Positions 30,201 to 40,249 of a DNA stretch of 64,000 nucleotides are shown in pieces. Each line of letters opens with the position of its first letter. Within the stretch, counting starts at the first letter, position 1. The notes beneath the pieces were generated by a model, which was not told the DNA's origin, ran no database searches, and saw nothing but the letters and a program-made list of their open reading frames with translations. The translations under genes and the position numbers were made by a program. Origin of the DNA: Pararge aegeria (lineage: Eukaryota > Arthropoda > Insecta > Lepidoptera > Nymphalidae); assembly GCF_905163445.1 (NCBI RefSeq), contig NC_053202.1:806001-870000 (forward strand), written 5' to 3'.

Positions 30201-30890
30201 ACTTAGTTTTTTTATTCGCGTACATATTTTTTGTTAGTTATTATTATTATTTAACATTTATTGCGAGCGTAGTGTAAGCCCACCCTAATGTTTGTTTTAT
30301 TTTGTAGGTGAGCATCACTGTGTAACATATCATGTTCGATTGTTATATACTTTCATAAGCGAATATAACAATGTTATTTTTGCAATAATTTTATTATGAC
30401 GAAATGCTATTGTAAAAATGGCATAGCGTGTAACCTGTTTTACTTAGCGTTGTGTTAAAGCATAACACCGAATATTTTGTAATAAACAAAGTTGAGACTC
30501 ACCTTAACGTAGTTCTTCCAGCATAATTAGAGATTTTGAAAGCAATAAAAATGTATATTTAAAAATTTTATTTCTAGTTGATCGGTAGATATTTTATTGT
30601 GACAGACGCGAAACTCGCTTCCGCGGCCTGTGACGTCAAAGTTGGCAGACGTTTCAACTATGACGTCATAAAGCAGTTGCGACACGGAGGCTTAGAGAAT
30701 GCTTAAACGCAGATGGCACGTGACTGGCTAAAATAAACGAAGTTATACGTCTCTAACGTTTTTATTCACGTTTCTGAAACGTACTGATCACTGATCGCTG
30801 TGGATTGTAGGAAATAAATTTTGTTCGATATATCGGTATTTATATCTTTATTTGTTATTTCGATTTATACTCAAATTCTAATTCAAAAAT
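27210..30890. other. AT-rich intergenic DNA, no gene seen
   Basis: Only minor structures: a 13-bp inverted pair AACAGCGCCATCT/AGATGGCGCTGTT (27323-27335, 27367-27379) and two TGACGTCA octamers at about 30630-30668. No exon-like GC-rich open frame. Confidence 0.45.
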
Positions 30891-30894
30891 GTTT

Positions 30895-31030
30895 TATTCA
30901 TGTAGACCTTATTACAGGCACTTATGAAGCGTTCATACATTTAACATGTTACACTAATATTATTGATGGAGATAACTGCATTCGTTAACTTAAAACTTAA
31001 GCTAGGAGGGTCGACTCGAATCTATTGCCA
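30895..31030 (+). repeat. Interspersed repeat family H copy (partial)
   Basis: CATGTAGACCTTATTACAGG then CACTTATGAAGCGTTCATAC, as at 8150 and 61128. The second half is diverged. Confidence 0.55.
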
Positions 31031-31148
31031 ATCTAGTTACAAAACTGGGAAAGATACTTTCACTAGATGACGCGCATAAATCTCACACGCACCCGTCGAG
31101 AACGTATCAAATACGATATATTTCCGCTGACATAATATTAGTAGAATT

Positions 31149-31239
31149 AAGAGTAAGAAGTAAATATTAAAACAATAGAATTTCATATAGTAAAGGTACA
31201 AACCATTACTATATGAAATTCTATTGTTCTTTTACTCTT
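31149..31239. repeat. Long perfect hairpin
   Basis: Arms 31171-31193 and 31206-31228 (23 nt) are perfect reverse complements around a 12-nt loop. Beyond an asymmetric internal gap, AAGAGTAA (31149-31156) pairs with TTACTCTT (31232-31239). It may be a microRNA-like precursor or a tiny foldback element. Confidence 0.6.
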
Positions 31240-32052
31240 GAAAATTCCTTTGATATGCCGTATTTTTTTCTTAAATATCGATACTCTTCGTTGTTTCCTG
31301 CATTTACAGTGGAACACAGTTTCGGCATGTTCCCTTCCACGTATACCTTGAGTACGTTCAAAGCAGGAATATCATAGAATATATTATATATCATAGTATA
31401 GTGGTATGATATAAACACTACGTTTTCAAGTGGGTGGTCTCAAATCCAGCCCTTAGCTGTGCTGTGTCGTTTGCGTCTAAGCGTACGCAGCCTCCGGTTG
31501 CTTGTTTGTTTGTTAGTTTGTGTGTACGCGACGTTATTTAGCAACTATTAATTCGCACAACACTATTATTAAATGTGTACGCTCTATGCTAAAAATATAA
31601 TGAAAATAGGCTTTAATTTAACTAGTTTCCAAACATGTTGCCTAATAATTGGCGCTTATGCAAAACAACTTTTCATAACTTTACTGAGAAACATCTATGT
31701 TATGATGTTATTGCTGTAGAACACATTATTTGACAGCGCCAGTTTTACACTCTGGACAGTTTGTAAGGATATGACAGGTCGGCAACTGACAAGTGGGGGA
31801 GAGGGGGGGGTTTGCTATATTATTTACACTCGTGGCGTCCGGTTCTTTGTTGTAATAAAAAAATGCAATCGTATCTCTAATTTATTTTGTAATTATTAAA
31901 CAATGTTGCAGAACTCCAAAATTGATCGGACTCGACACTCGAGAGTGGTTTTTGTCATTTATCTCCGTAATCACACATAATAAACTTTTTTGTTATATTT
32001 GGCGCATAAGAGCAAATATATGTTTTGTATTATTAACACTTATTTGATTACC
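31240..32052. other. Intergenic, no gene seen
   Basis: Includes a G-run at about 31796-31810. A short - strand frame (31418-31221) has no family features. Confidence 0.4.
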
Positions 32053-32056
32053 TTAA

Positions 32057-33512
32057 CACGTTGGCTGCTGAAAACACAACGTTTGTGTTTGAAAACTACG
32101 TAACGCTTGTGCGGCTCGAACACGCTAGGCGTGTTAAAATAAATGTACCTACAAGGATGCGGCCGAACACGCTGGGCGTGTTTTTCCGGCGTTCTGCGAG
32201 TGCGGCAAACACAAACGCTGTGTTGTTTAAATATACTGTTAGAGCGGCCTTTACGCAACAAGTGTGTTATACGTTACCGCAAGTACGTTTTATTAAATAT
32301 TAGTTAAACGTTAACGCAATTACGTTTTATTACATATTAGACAGTATACCTACTTAAAATTCGTTGTTTTGTGAGTTATCTAATCATTATACATGAGTGT
32401 TTTTCTTAATAATTCCCATGCCATCGAGAGAATCGACCATCACACGTATAACTAACAAGTTCATATAAAAAACATGTTTTCGACCAAATATTTGCAACAA
32501 TAGTATAATACCATCGATCACTAAATAATACCCACCTAGATAATTGCATTGTTTTAAAATATTTTATAGGGACGCGAAATAGATATTGATATCGATATAG
32601 GATCGTCGTCCTATATTTTAGCATACTCTACAATGTTTTTCTGCAATAAAGGTATCCGCAACATAAGTTTGACGTCTATTTGTATATTTTTTATTATTTG
32701 TACGCCTGAGTTCGCCTGCACTATTTTCATTGGTATCGGTATCGTCAATAATTTATTTTATAAATATCGGTTTGCATTCCATTATACCGACAGAATTACA
32801 AAACGATGCATCCGCATCCTTATTTTTTCTTATCGTCTTAAATAAACGTTATCGGTGCGGCCAGCGGTACCAATAAACTACTCAGGAATGAGTTACTATT
32901 GTTTCGAATTTAAAAGTAAATTTAACAATGGTTCTGTATATTTACTGGAAGGATTATATTTAAAATGCATATTATTTTAAAATTTCCTTCTTTGTCGGCA
33001 ATCCGCATTCGTATGTAAGTAGGTATTTAATACTGTTTTTTTACTTATTTATTTATCATGATTCGTAAATGACATTCACAAGTTACACACAGGTTGACGT
33101 TGCCGCGATTTTGAATATAGTAAAATAGTGTAGCTACCAGATGTAAAGCCACTATATTTAAAGCTCTTTAGAAAATGATTATTTTTGAAAAAAATAAAAT
33201 CTGTGTTGACTACATTAAAGTTTTATTCTATTTTATCCAACAAAAAAATACAAATTGCTATTCAAATGCGACAAGTGTTGGGTTTTCGTGTTGTTCAATA
33301 AATAAATGAGAAAATACGAGTGATGTAATAACACACCTGTTGCGTAAAGGCCGCATAGCTGTCGCGATAAGTTTAAACACGCCAGGCGTGTGGGGCCGCA
33401 TGCTCGTAGCGCTCGTTTCGAATACGCTTCACCAGTGCTGAAAACACGCCTAGCGTGTAATCCTGCCGCACTCGTGTACTGTATTTGTTAATGTTAGGCA
33501 GCAGTCAACGTG
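32057..33512. mobile_element. piggyBac-like non-autonomous transposon
   Basis: TTAA flanks both ends (32053-32056, 33513-33516). Terminal inverted repeats: CACGTTGGCTGCTG on the left and the complement of CAGCAGTCAACGTG on the right, the TTAA-CACGTT type seen in piggyBac-like elements. Subterminal inverted blocks share ACACGCYRGGCGTGT palindromes (four copies), GCGGCC and GCGGCCTTTACGCAACA. The 1-kb AT-rich interior has no transposase frame. Confidence 0.8.
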
Positions 33513-33516
33513 TTAA

Positions 33517-33990
33517 TAGGTATATAAATATTAAAATAAAATCTTTCACTCTTGTAATTTCCTGTATAGTAGTGTTATTTTACTTTTGGATTATTTCTGT
33601 TAGAGTGAAATTCTGTGAAAATAATATCAAGGAAGGATTGTGTACGAACAGACAAAATGTGTATTAATAAACGTAAATAAATAATTATAAATATTGAAGT
33701 TTTTTTTCATTACCTCTAATAATGGTCTACGGCACTGGAGTCGCAAAATAAATTGTTAAGGTATGCTTTGTCGGTCTAAAAAATACAAAAAAATCTTAAT
33801 TTTGATACGCCTTTTAGATTATATTTTTAGCAGCAACGAGGATTTGTTTTAGGCGACATGATAAAAACGGGAATAGGTAATCAAATAAGGAGATTCGTAG
33901 AAGAACCAGAGTTACTGTCATAGCTAAACGAGTTGCGAATCTGAAGTTGCAACGGCAACAAAGCTTGAGAACGTCAGAACAGAAGCTTGA
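33517..33990. other. Intergenic, no gene seen
   Basis: AT-rich flank between the piggyBac-like element and a LINE remnant. Nothing further recognised. Confidence 0.4.
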
Positions 33991-34190
33991 AGACGTCCTT
34001 GGGTCTTAAGGTGCTGGAATGGCGAACTCGCACTCGCACCGGCGAATACAGATGGGCCGATGACATCCCAGCGAGTCGCAGGGAGTCCCTGGGGCCAAGC
34101 GGGACAATACCGTGGTATTGGAACTCTCTACAAAAGAATGTCCAGCAGTTGACGTCCACTTGTTGACATTTGAATGAATTAGGGTGTCGC
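33990..34190 (+). mobile_element. Decayed LINE 3' fragment
   Basis: In one frame, KVLEWRTRTGEYRWADDIPA continues to WYWNSLQKNVQQLTS before a stop. This matches the terminal VLEWRPRTGKRSVGRPPTRW ... WMQ-type region of RTE-like LINE proteins, with several substitutions. Confidence 0.6.
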
Positions 34191-34712
34191 AAGTAAGCCG
34201 CCATCTAAATTCGGCACTACATAATAAAGAATATTGCCGATAACGAATTAAAACAAACCTTTCGAATTAAAGCCTTTAATTTGTGAAAAATTGAGCGCAT
34301 ATAAAATTAAATCTAGTGAAAAAAATAGCTTAAAAATTATTAATACATTCCTCATTGTCATATTACTGCGTACAATCAAACGAAATAACATTCAAATATT
34401 TAAAAAAAATAATTAAATTATAATTATTAAAGAGCCTCTACACACGCAGACGTGTCATGCGCAGATGAAACGCGCGATTTCTACGTAGTCGTAGTTAATT
34501 ATATTGTATCGAAACACTAACCTAAAAGACTAAAACAGAACAATCATTGTCTTTAATCACAGCAACACTTCGCAGGGCATGCAAGGAACACGCCCTACAA
34601 AATCTACAAAATGCCGCCCTGTGTCCATCGACGACTCCGGACGAACCATATTAGCGTTATAAATTCTACTAGAACAGAAATTGATTGAAGGTAATACTTA
34701 AATTTACTCTTG

Positions 34713-35136
34713 TTTTATAGCGTTTCCATAGAAATCCAGTCTTGTGTGGAAAGTAAAAAAATAAAGCTAATTTAAACAAATGAGATTTTTTTTTGTTCAC
34801 ATTAAAATATCCACGTAATAAAAAAAGCGAATAATCTTAAATCAGTCTTCGATTATTCATTAAATTAAAACGGAATTCAAATACAAAAGAAGTGGAATGA
34901 AATCCAACTTTTAAAATAGTCTGATTTTATAGTGTTTCCATAGAAATACAGTCTCGTGTGCAAAGTATTAAAATAAAGCTATATAAAACAAATGAGATGT
35001 TTTTTTGTTCATATTAAAAATATCTACGTAATTAAAAAAGCGAATAATCTTAAATCAGTCTTCCATTATTCATTAAATTAAGACGGAATTCAAATACAAA
35101 AAAAAAGTGGAATAAAATCCAACTTTTAAAATAGAC
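34713..35136 (+). repeat. Tandem duplication, two ~212-bp units
   Basis: Units begin TTTTATAG(C/T)GTTTCCATAG at 34713 and 34925. They share AACAAATGAGAT, AGCGAATAATCTTAAATCAG, GACGGAATTCAAATAC-type and AAATCCAACTTTTAAAATAG segments. Roughly 90% alike, non-coding. Confidence 0.85.
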
Positions 35137-38090
35137 ATCGACGAATACGAAATTATTTTATCAAACAAATTACTTCATACTTAAAATTGCGTTAAAATTA
35201 CACTTAACAATTAATGGAATTAAAAACTATATTTAATGAAATGATAAAATTAAGATAAATTATAATACTTTCGGATTTCATCATTTAAATTTTATATTAT
35301 TATTTAATTAAATGAGTTTTTATATAAAAAAAACTAAATTAATACTGAGATTACATACATGGACGCACAAAAATTACAAAAAAGAAACAATATTGTTTAT
35401 TCAAATTGACAGTATTACATTTTAATTTTTATAATTAATTAACATTACAGTAAATTTTGAAAGCAAAGGAACAATTACGTCCTATTTGGTCTTTTTTCCA
35501 TTCAAGTTTTATTATTATGTACTGACACAACGAATAGACTCTGCGTCACTGACATTGACAGTTCGGCTTAGCACAGAGTGCATAATGCATTCAATCAAAA
35601 AAATTCACAATCATGGTTTCGTAGTGTCTTCTTCGGACGGGTAACAAAACAGCGCCCTCTTCTTAAAAGTGTCAACAATTTTCCCTATTGTCATATCCAA
35701 TATGACAGTACAAAATTGGCTTATTATCCTTTTTTTACATTAATTTGACAATTCGCACAGCTAATAACATTTAAGAATTACGACAATAAGTAAATTACAA
35801 TAATAACTATCATAAAATTTGTACGGCAAGAATAATTTTAGAGATTACAATAATTGTAAAGAAAATAAATGTATTAGTAGACAGTTTTTTTTTTTATTTA
35901 TTGTTATTTATTATTAAAACATCCTTGATGGCAAATATAATAAACCCTAGTTTAATTATATGCATATCACTTTGTTTTTTTTTATTTCACAGGGCGTGAT
36001 AATTTAACAGCACTAGACTTCAAAAATGTCTACAACTACAATTTTTTTCTATTTTAAACATTCGTACGATATACTTAAGAGTGGTGTTCAAAAGAGATTT
36101 TTGACAGTGCAATACTTAGAAAAAGATCACATATTAAATATATTTAGGGTTTAATTTGTTTTAAGGCTAGCCGCACATTGGCGATTATTGTGTCAAATAA
36201 AACTCCACCAGCAACCCTTTGGATCAGTGCAATGCCCAAACCTCCCACGAAGGAGACACTTTTCTGTCTGCCAAGAGACAAGACCAAAGAGGCAGTGTCA
36301 AGTTACAATCAGCTGTTATTTATGGAAAGGTGACCTTTTTGCAACCAAAAATCAATCGATAGGTAGCTCAAGCGACAAGAGTTATTATCAGTGTGCGGCC
36401 AGCCTTCGACTTTATACTAGTTAATACGAGATATATTTTTTTTTAATCTTTGAATAAATTAAAACTCATTTATAATAATCGAAAATTGTAACAGATCTTA
36501 GAATTGTACTATTTATTGAACGTTATTAAAAATATCGTATGCCCTTAATCTATCTCAATTTGAGCATGAATAAAATTGTTAGCGCAAAAGTGCAAATACC
36601 TATACCTAGTTCTATTTATCATATCTGTCTTATAAATAAAATATTTTTTTGATACTTTTTAGTGTGTGTTTGAAAATTCATTAAAAAACACATTCATTAA
36701 AACCACTTTTCGTTGATTTTAGAACTTTTGTTTTTTAAATCCTCAATCACACTAAAAAGTGACGTGCATAAGACAGGATAGATAAAAATGGAGTAAATAC
36801 AATTAATTTTATGAAACGGTAGCTATGTGCAGTAACTTTTTCGGCTGGGCGCGCGTCATACAAAACTTCATAATTTGCGGTTATCGTAAATTTGGTTATA
36901 TACCTAGTGTAGACAGATCGCTTCCGATTACCAACTGGCAAATACCGAATACGGGAGCTATCCCGGCTTCAATTAAGATATCTATTTTAAAATTTGTAAC
37001 CGTGAGCATAATTTATTTAGAATTTGGTTAAAACTCTGGCGGGTTTGGATTGTATACGTGTAACAGAGTTATGAAATAATATTGAAGGATGCATACGTAT
37101 TAAGAAGCATATTTATTTTTCCATACAAACAAATTCAAAAGAAAATTGTTTACTTATGACAACTCTACTGAAGATAAAAGACCGACGAGTCACATAATTG
37201 TAATTTTGCATGTGTTTCGAAGGTTGTATTACTTTAGAACTCTTAGGTTTTCGGTTTCACAGATAAGTCTCAGAGACAGTACATGTACATCTAAAGACTG
37301 AAGAATTATATCAGTTTAAATTTACACGTTGTTTATTGTATGCACGTGATGCCGAACCGAAAACGTAGCGTTGGCAGAGCCCAACAATTTGGACAGAAGA
37401 CAACCAACGAGCAATGTTAGTGCTGGACACATGGAGCATGCGTTCATAATGTTAGGTGTGAAGGTGCTAAAAATACCTATGTCAAGCAGAAATCCATCTG
37501 GTGAGATATATAGATAGTTATGAGTCCGTTCGCGTAGCACGACGCATTTCAACCACTCTGTGACCTATTATATACATGAACCGAAACACAACAGAGTCAA
37601 ACCGTTTATTTCTCTACTATTATTATTATTATTTAAATTCTACAAATTGTATTAGTGCACCCTGGTGCGAGCGGAAATCTAGTAAATATCGATAGTTTTC
37701 GAACACGAAACAAAACTTAGGAGTAAAATTGTTTTTAATTTTAACTTTTTAGTATAAAACAAAATCGCTCCCGATGTTTGTCCACTTAGATCTTTTAAAC
37801 CACGCAACGGTTTTTAACGCGGTTTTCAGCAATAAATAGAATGATTCAATAGGAAGGTTGTATGCATAAGGAGAAGAAAAAAGCAAAGGAATTCAAAGAT
37901 TTAGAATGTGATGTCGTAACAAACGCAAACGCTCGCTAAATCCTGCGAGATAGATTAAACTGAAATGAACTACGGAATTTTAATATAATTAACTCTGAAT
38001 TGCCCCACAGAAACCGTGTAGAGACGGGGCGGGTCGCAAGTTAAAAATATAATAGATTTCGATCAGAGTTCGATTCCGGCACGCAATATT
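35137..38090. other. AT-rich intergenic DNA
   Basis: A decayed LINE-like trace (GTAGCGTTGGCAGAGCCCA) lies at about 37340-37510. A 78-codon frame at 36188-36424 has no recognised features. Otherwise nothing. Confidence 0.4.
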
Positions 38091-38094
38091 TAAC

Positions 38095-38280
38095 TTTTCG
38101 AAGTCATGTGCGTTTTGAGCAATTTAATATCGCTTGCTTCAACGGTGAAGGAAAACTTGTTCTCAAAAGTGTGTGGAGTCCACCAATCCTCACTGGGCCA
38201 GCGTGGTGGACTACGGCCTTGACCCCTTCTCATTGTGGGAGGAGACCCGTGCCCTGTACTGGGCCGTAATGTAGTTCTTA
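38095..38280 (+). repeat. SINE family B copy
   Basis: AACGGTGAAGGAAAACTTG, AGTCCACCAATCCTCACTGG, GCCAGCGTGGTGGACTACGG and ATTGTGGGAGGAGACCCGTG. Confidence 0.7.
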
Positions 38281-39490
38281 ACATTATAAGGCAGGTCAGA
38301 AAAAACAGCACAGACAACTCTACCCAACTTTCCTCGGTCTAGTTGTAGTCACTACAAACGGACAGACTTGTCATTCTATAAAGTAGGCCTAGTTGAAATT
38401 TTAATTTTGTTTACTCCGATTTACTGATGTAGTATTTCGATATTCGGAAGCCATCGACGTTTACGAGTTCTGCAATGTCTTTCATTAATTAGTCTAATAA
38501 TTTTCCTAATTATTTTATGCAAAGAGAGACATAATAAGGCAATCATTATAGATTATAAAAATCACATTCAATTTTCCCATTCTTAAAATTAAAAAATTAA
38601 AATAATACCGATTTCAATTAAAATGAATAAAAAATATCATTTTTGTATAAATTAGAAAAAAATAATACATACAATTAATACTTTTTGTAGCTGCCATTAA
38701 ACTTAATTTCTTACATTCAAAAATAAAATGTTTTGCGTATTTAATAAAATAAGGCATTTTTAAATTCTATTATTATTGTTTCACGATTCAATTAATGTTA
38801 TTTAAAATAAAATTTAATTATTCTGTAAAATTATTAATAATTCTCGTTGATAATTATTATTTAACAAAAAAAAATTGTTCAATTGTTACATTTACATAGA
38901 CACGCTTATTTTAACACAGTTATATATAATTCATAGTAAAAATAACTGTCCATTTGTAGCCATAGATTCAATAAATTTCCTACTATTATTCATAACGCTG
39001 TTTGTTTGTTTCTTTATCTTTATTTAAGCAATCTGGTTTTTTGTATGACGATAGTTAAAAATGCCACTATTTACCTAATTATTCTACAGTAAGTATCCAA
39101 TAATTTAAATAGTAAAAGATTTGACTTATAACATTATCTTTTTTTTAATAATCAATTATGCAAGCAATATGCAATACTGTGTAATAATTATGCATACATT
39201 TTAAAGAAACATGTAAACATTTGCATTTATAAAATTAGAAGTCACCATTCATAGACAAAATGATGACATTTGTAAGAATCATGTTTTTTATATATTAAAT
39301 ATGCTATGTTCAAAAAAAAAGAAAAACAATGGTATGAATTCTGTGCTTTTATCGAACTCTATGGCTACAAAAACCCCATGTCTCGTGTTACTTTTTCTGG
39401 TTTGTCTGTGACACTTTATATATATGTTGCATGTTTTTTTATAAATTCATCACCAACCAATGATAATGCACTTTTCTGTGTCTGTGAGAT
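38281..39490. other. AT-rich intergenic DNA, no gene seen
   Basis: Very AT-rich; the 117-codon frame at 39306-39659 includes a SINE-like head and is not a gene. Confidence 0.4.
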
Positions 39491-39670
39491 GGGACTATGC
39501 GACGATAGCCTAGTGGTTAGGATATCGGTCTCACTTTTAGAAGGACAAAATTCAATTCTCGACACGCATATTTTCGATGCTATGCCTTTTATCGGTTTGT
39601 TCTCACTCTCTTTAATTCTCCAGTGTTATCAAAGGGGTGTCAAATCCAAATCTGTGTAGCCCTAGTATGT

Positions 39671-39924
39671 GATTCGCTCGCTCGCAATCGAGGAGTTGTT
39701 TTAGAGTATAGAAATACTTCAGAGTAAAATGAATCGTATTTTCATTTCATTAAAACTCAAATTTTCCTACAACTCTTTTGCTCGGGCTTTTGACAGAATG
39801 TATGTAAAACAAAAATCAAATGTTAAGGATTTGCGACTCTAAAGTCAGAGGAATTAAGTCCATTTTACTTTGACGATACAGAGTTTAACATGCGAAAGTC
39901 TTCTCGATTGCGAGCAAGCAAATC
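39671..39924. mobile_element. 254-bp TIR element (MITE)
   Basis: Ends are inverted: GATTCGCTCGCTCGCAATCG on the left and the complement of CGATTGCGAGCAAGCAAATC on the right, with two mismatches. A related, longer and interrupted copy is at 53388-54000. Non-coding. Confidence 0.7.
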
Positions 39925-39939
39925 TTTTTTTGAGGCTTA

Positions 39940-40070
39940 TACATGCCTGCCTTAAAGTTTTCCATGGTATTTCAAAAGTGTGTAAAGTCCACTAATCTGT
40001 GCTTGGCCAGCGTGGTGGACTTTGGCCTTAACCATTTGCAGAGCCGTGCTTGATGGGTTGTAATGATAAT
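39940..40070 (+). repeat. SINE family B, 3' part
   Basis: TGTGTAAAGTCCACTAATCT, GGCCAGCGTGGTGGACTTTG and GATGGGTTGTAATGATAATG. It lies just downstream of the Star-like stop codon, so may be within its 3' UTR on -. Confidence 0.65.
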
Positions 40071-40114
40071 GTACGATTTGGGTGTCATGGGGGCACGAGA
40101 TGTGATCGGTTACC

Positions 40115-40249
40115 TCATTCCTGCCTGAGATCATTTAAAGCATACATGATACCGTCGTCGAAGGTAGCTGCCACGGTGTAGTTGTTCGCCTCCAGGATTT
40201 GCGTGGTCTTGTTCAAAGCCACCGGGTCCGTTGACCGGTAGTCGATTAC
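40115..40249 (-). CDS. Star-like exon 6 (C-terminus)
   Basis: Acceptor CACTCCCCAG; 44 codons then TGA. Begins VIDYRSTDP and ends with ILEANNYTVAATFDDGIMYA plus a short polar tail, like the end of FkbM-type domains. Confidence 0.82.
   Translation of the reverse strand, partial: VIDYRSTDPVALNKTTQILEANNYTVAATFDDGIMYALNDLRQE

Noticed and set aside
32061..32303. 80-codon frame at the left end of the piggyBac-like element
   Set aside because: Overlaps subterminal inverted repeats; not transposase-like.
39306..39659. 117-codon + frame
   Set aside because: Contains a SINE-like head (GACGATAGCCTAGTGGTTAG) and AT-rich filler; not a gene.
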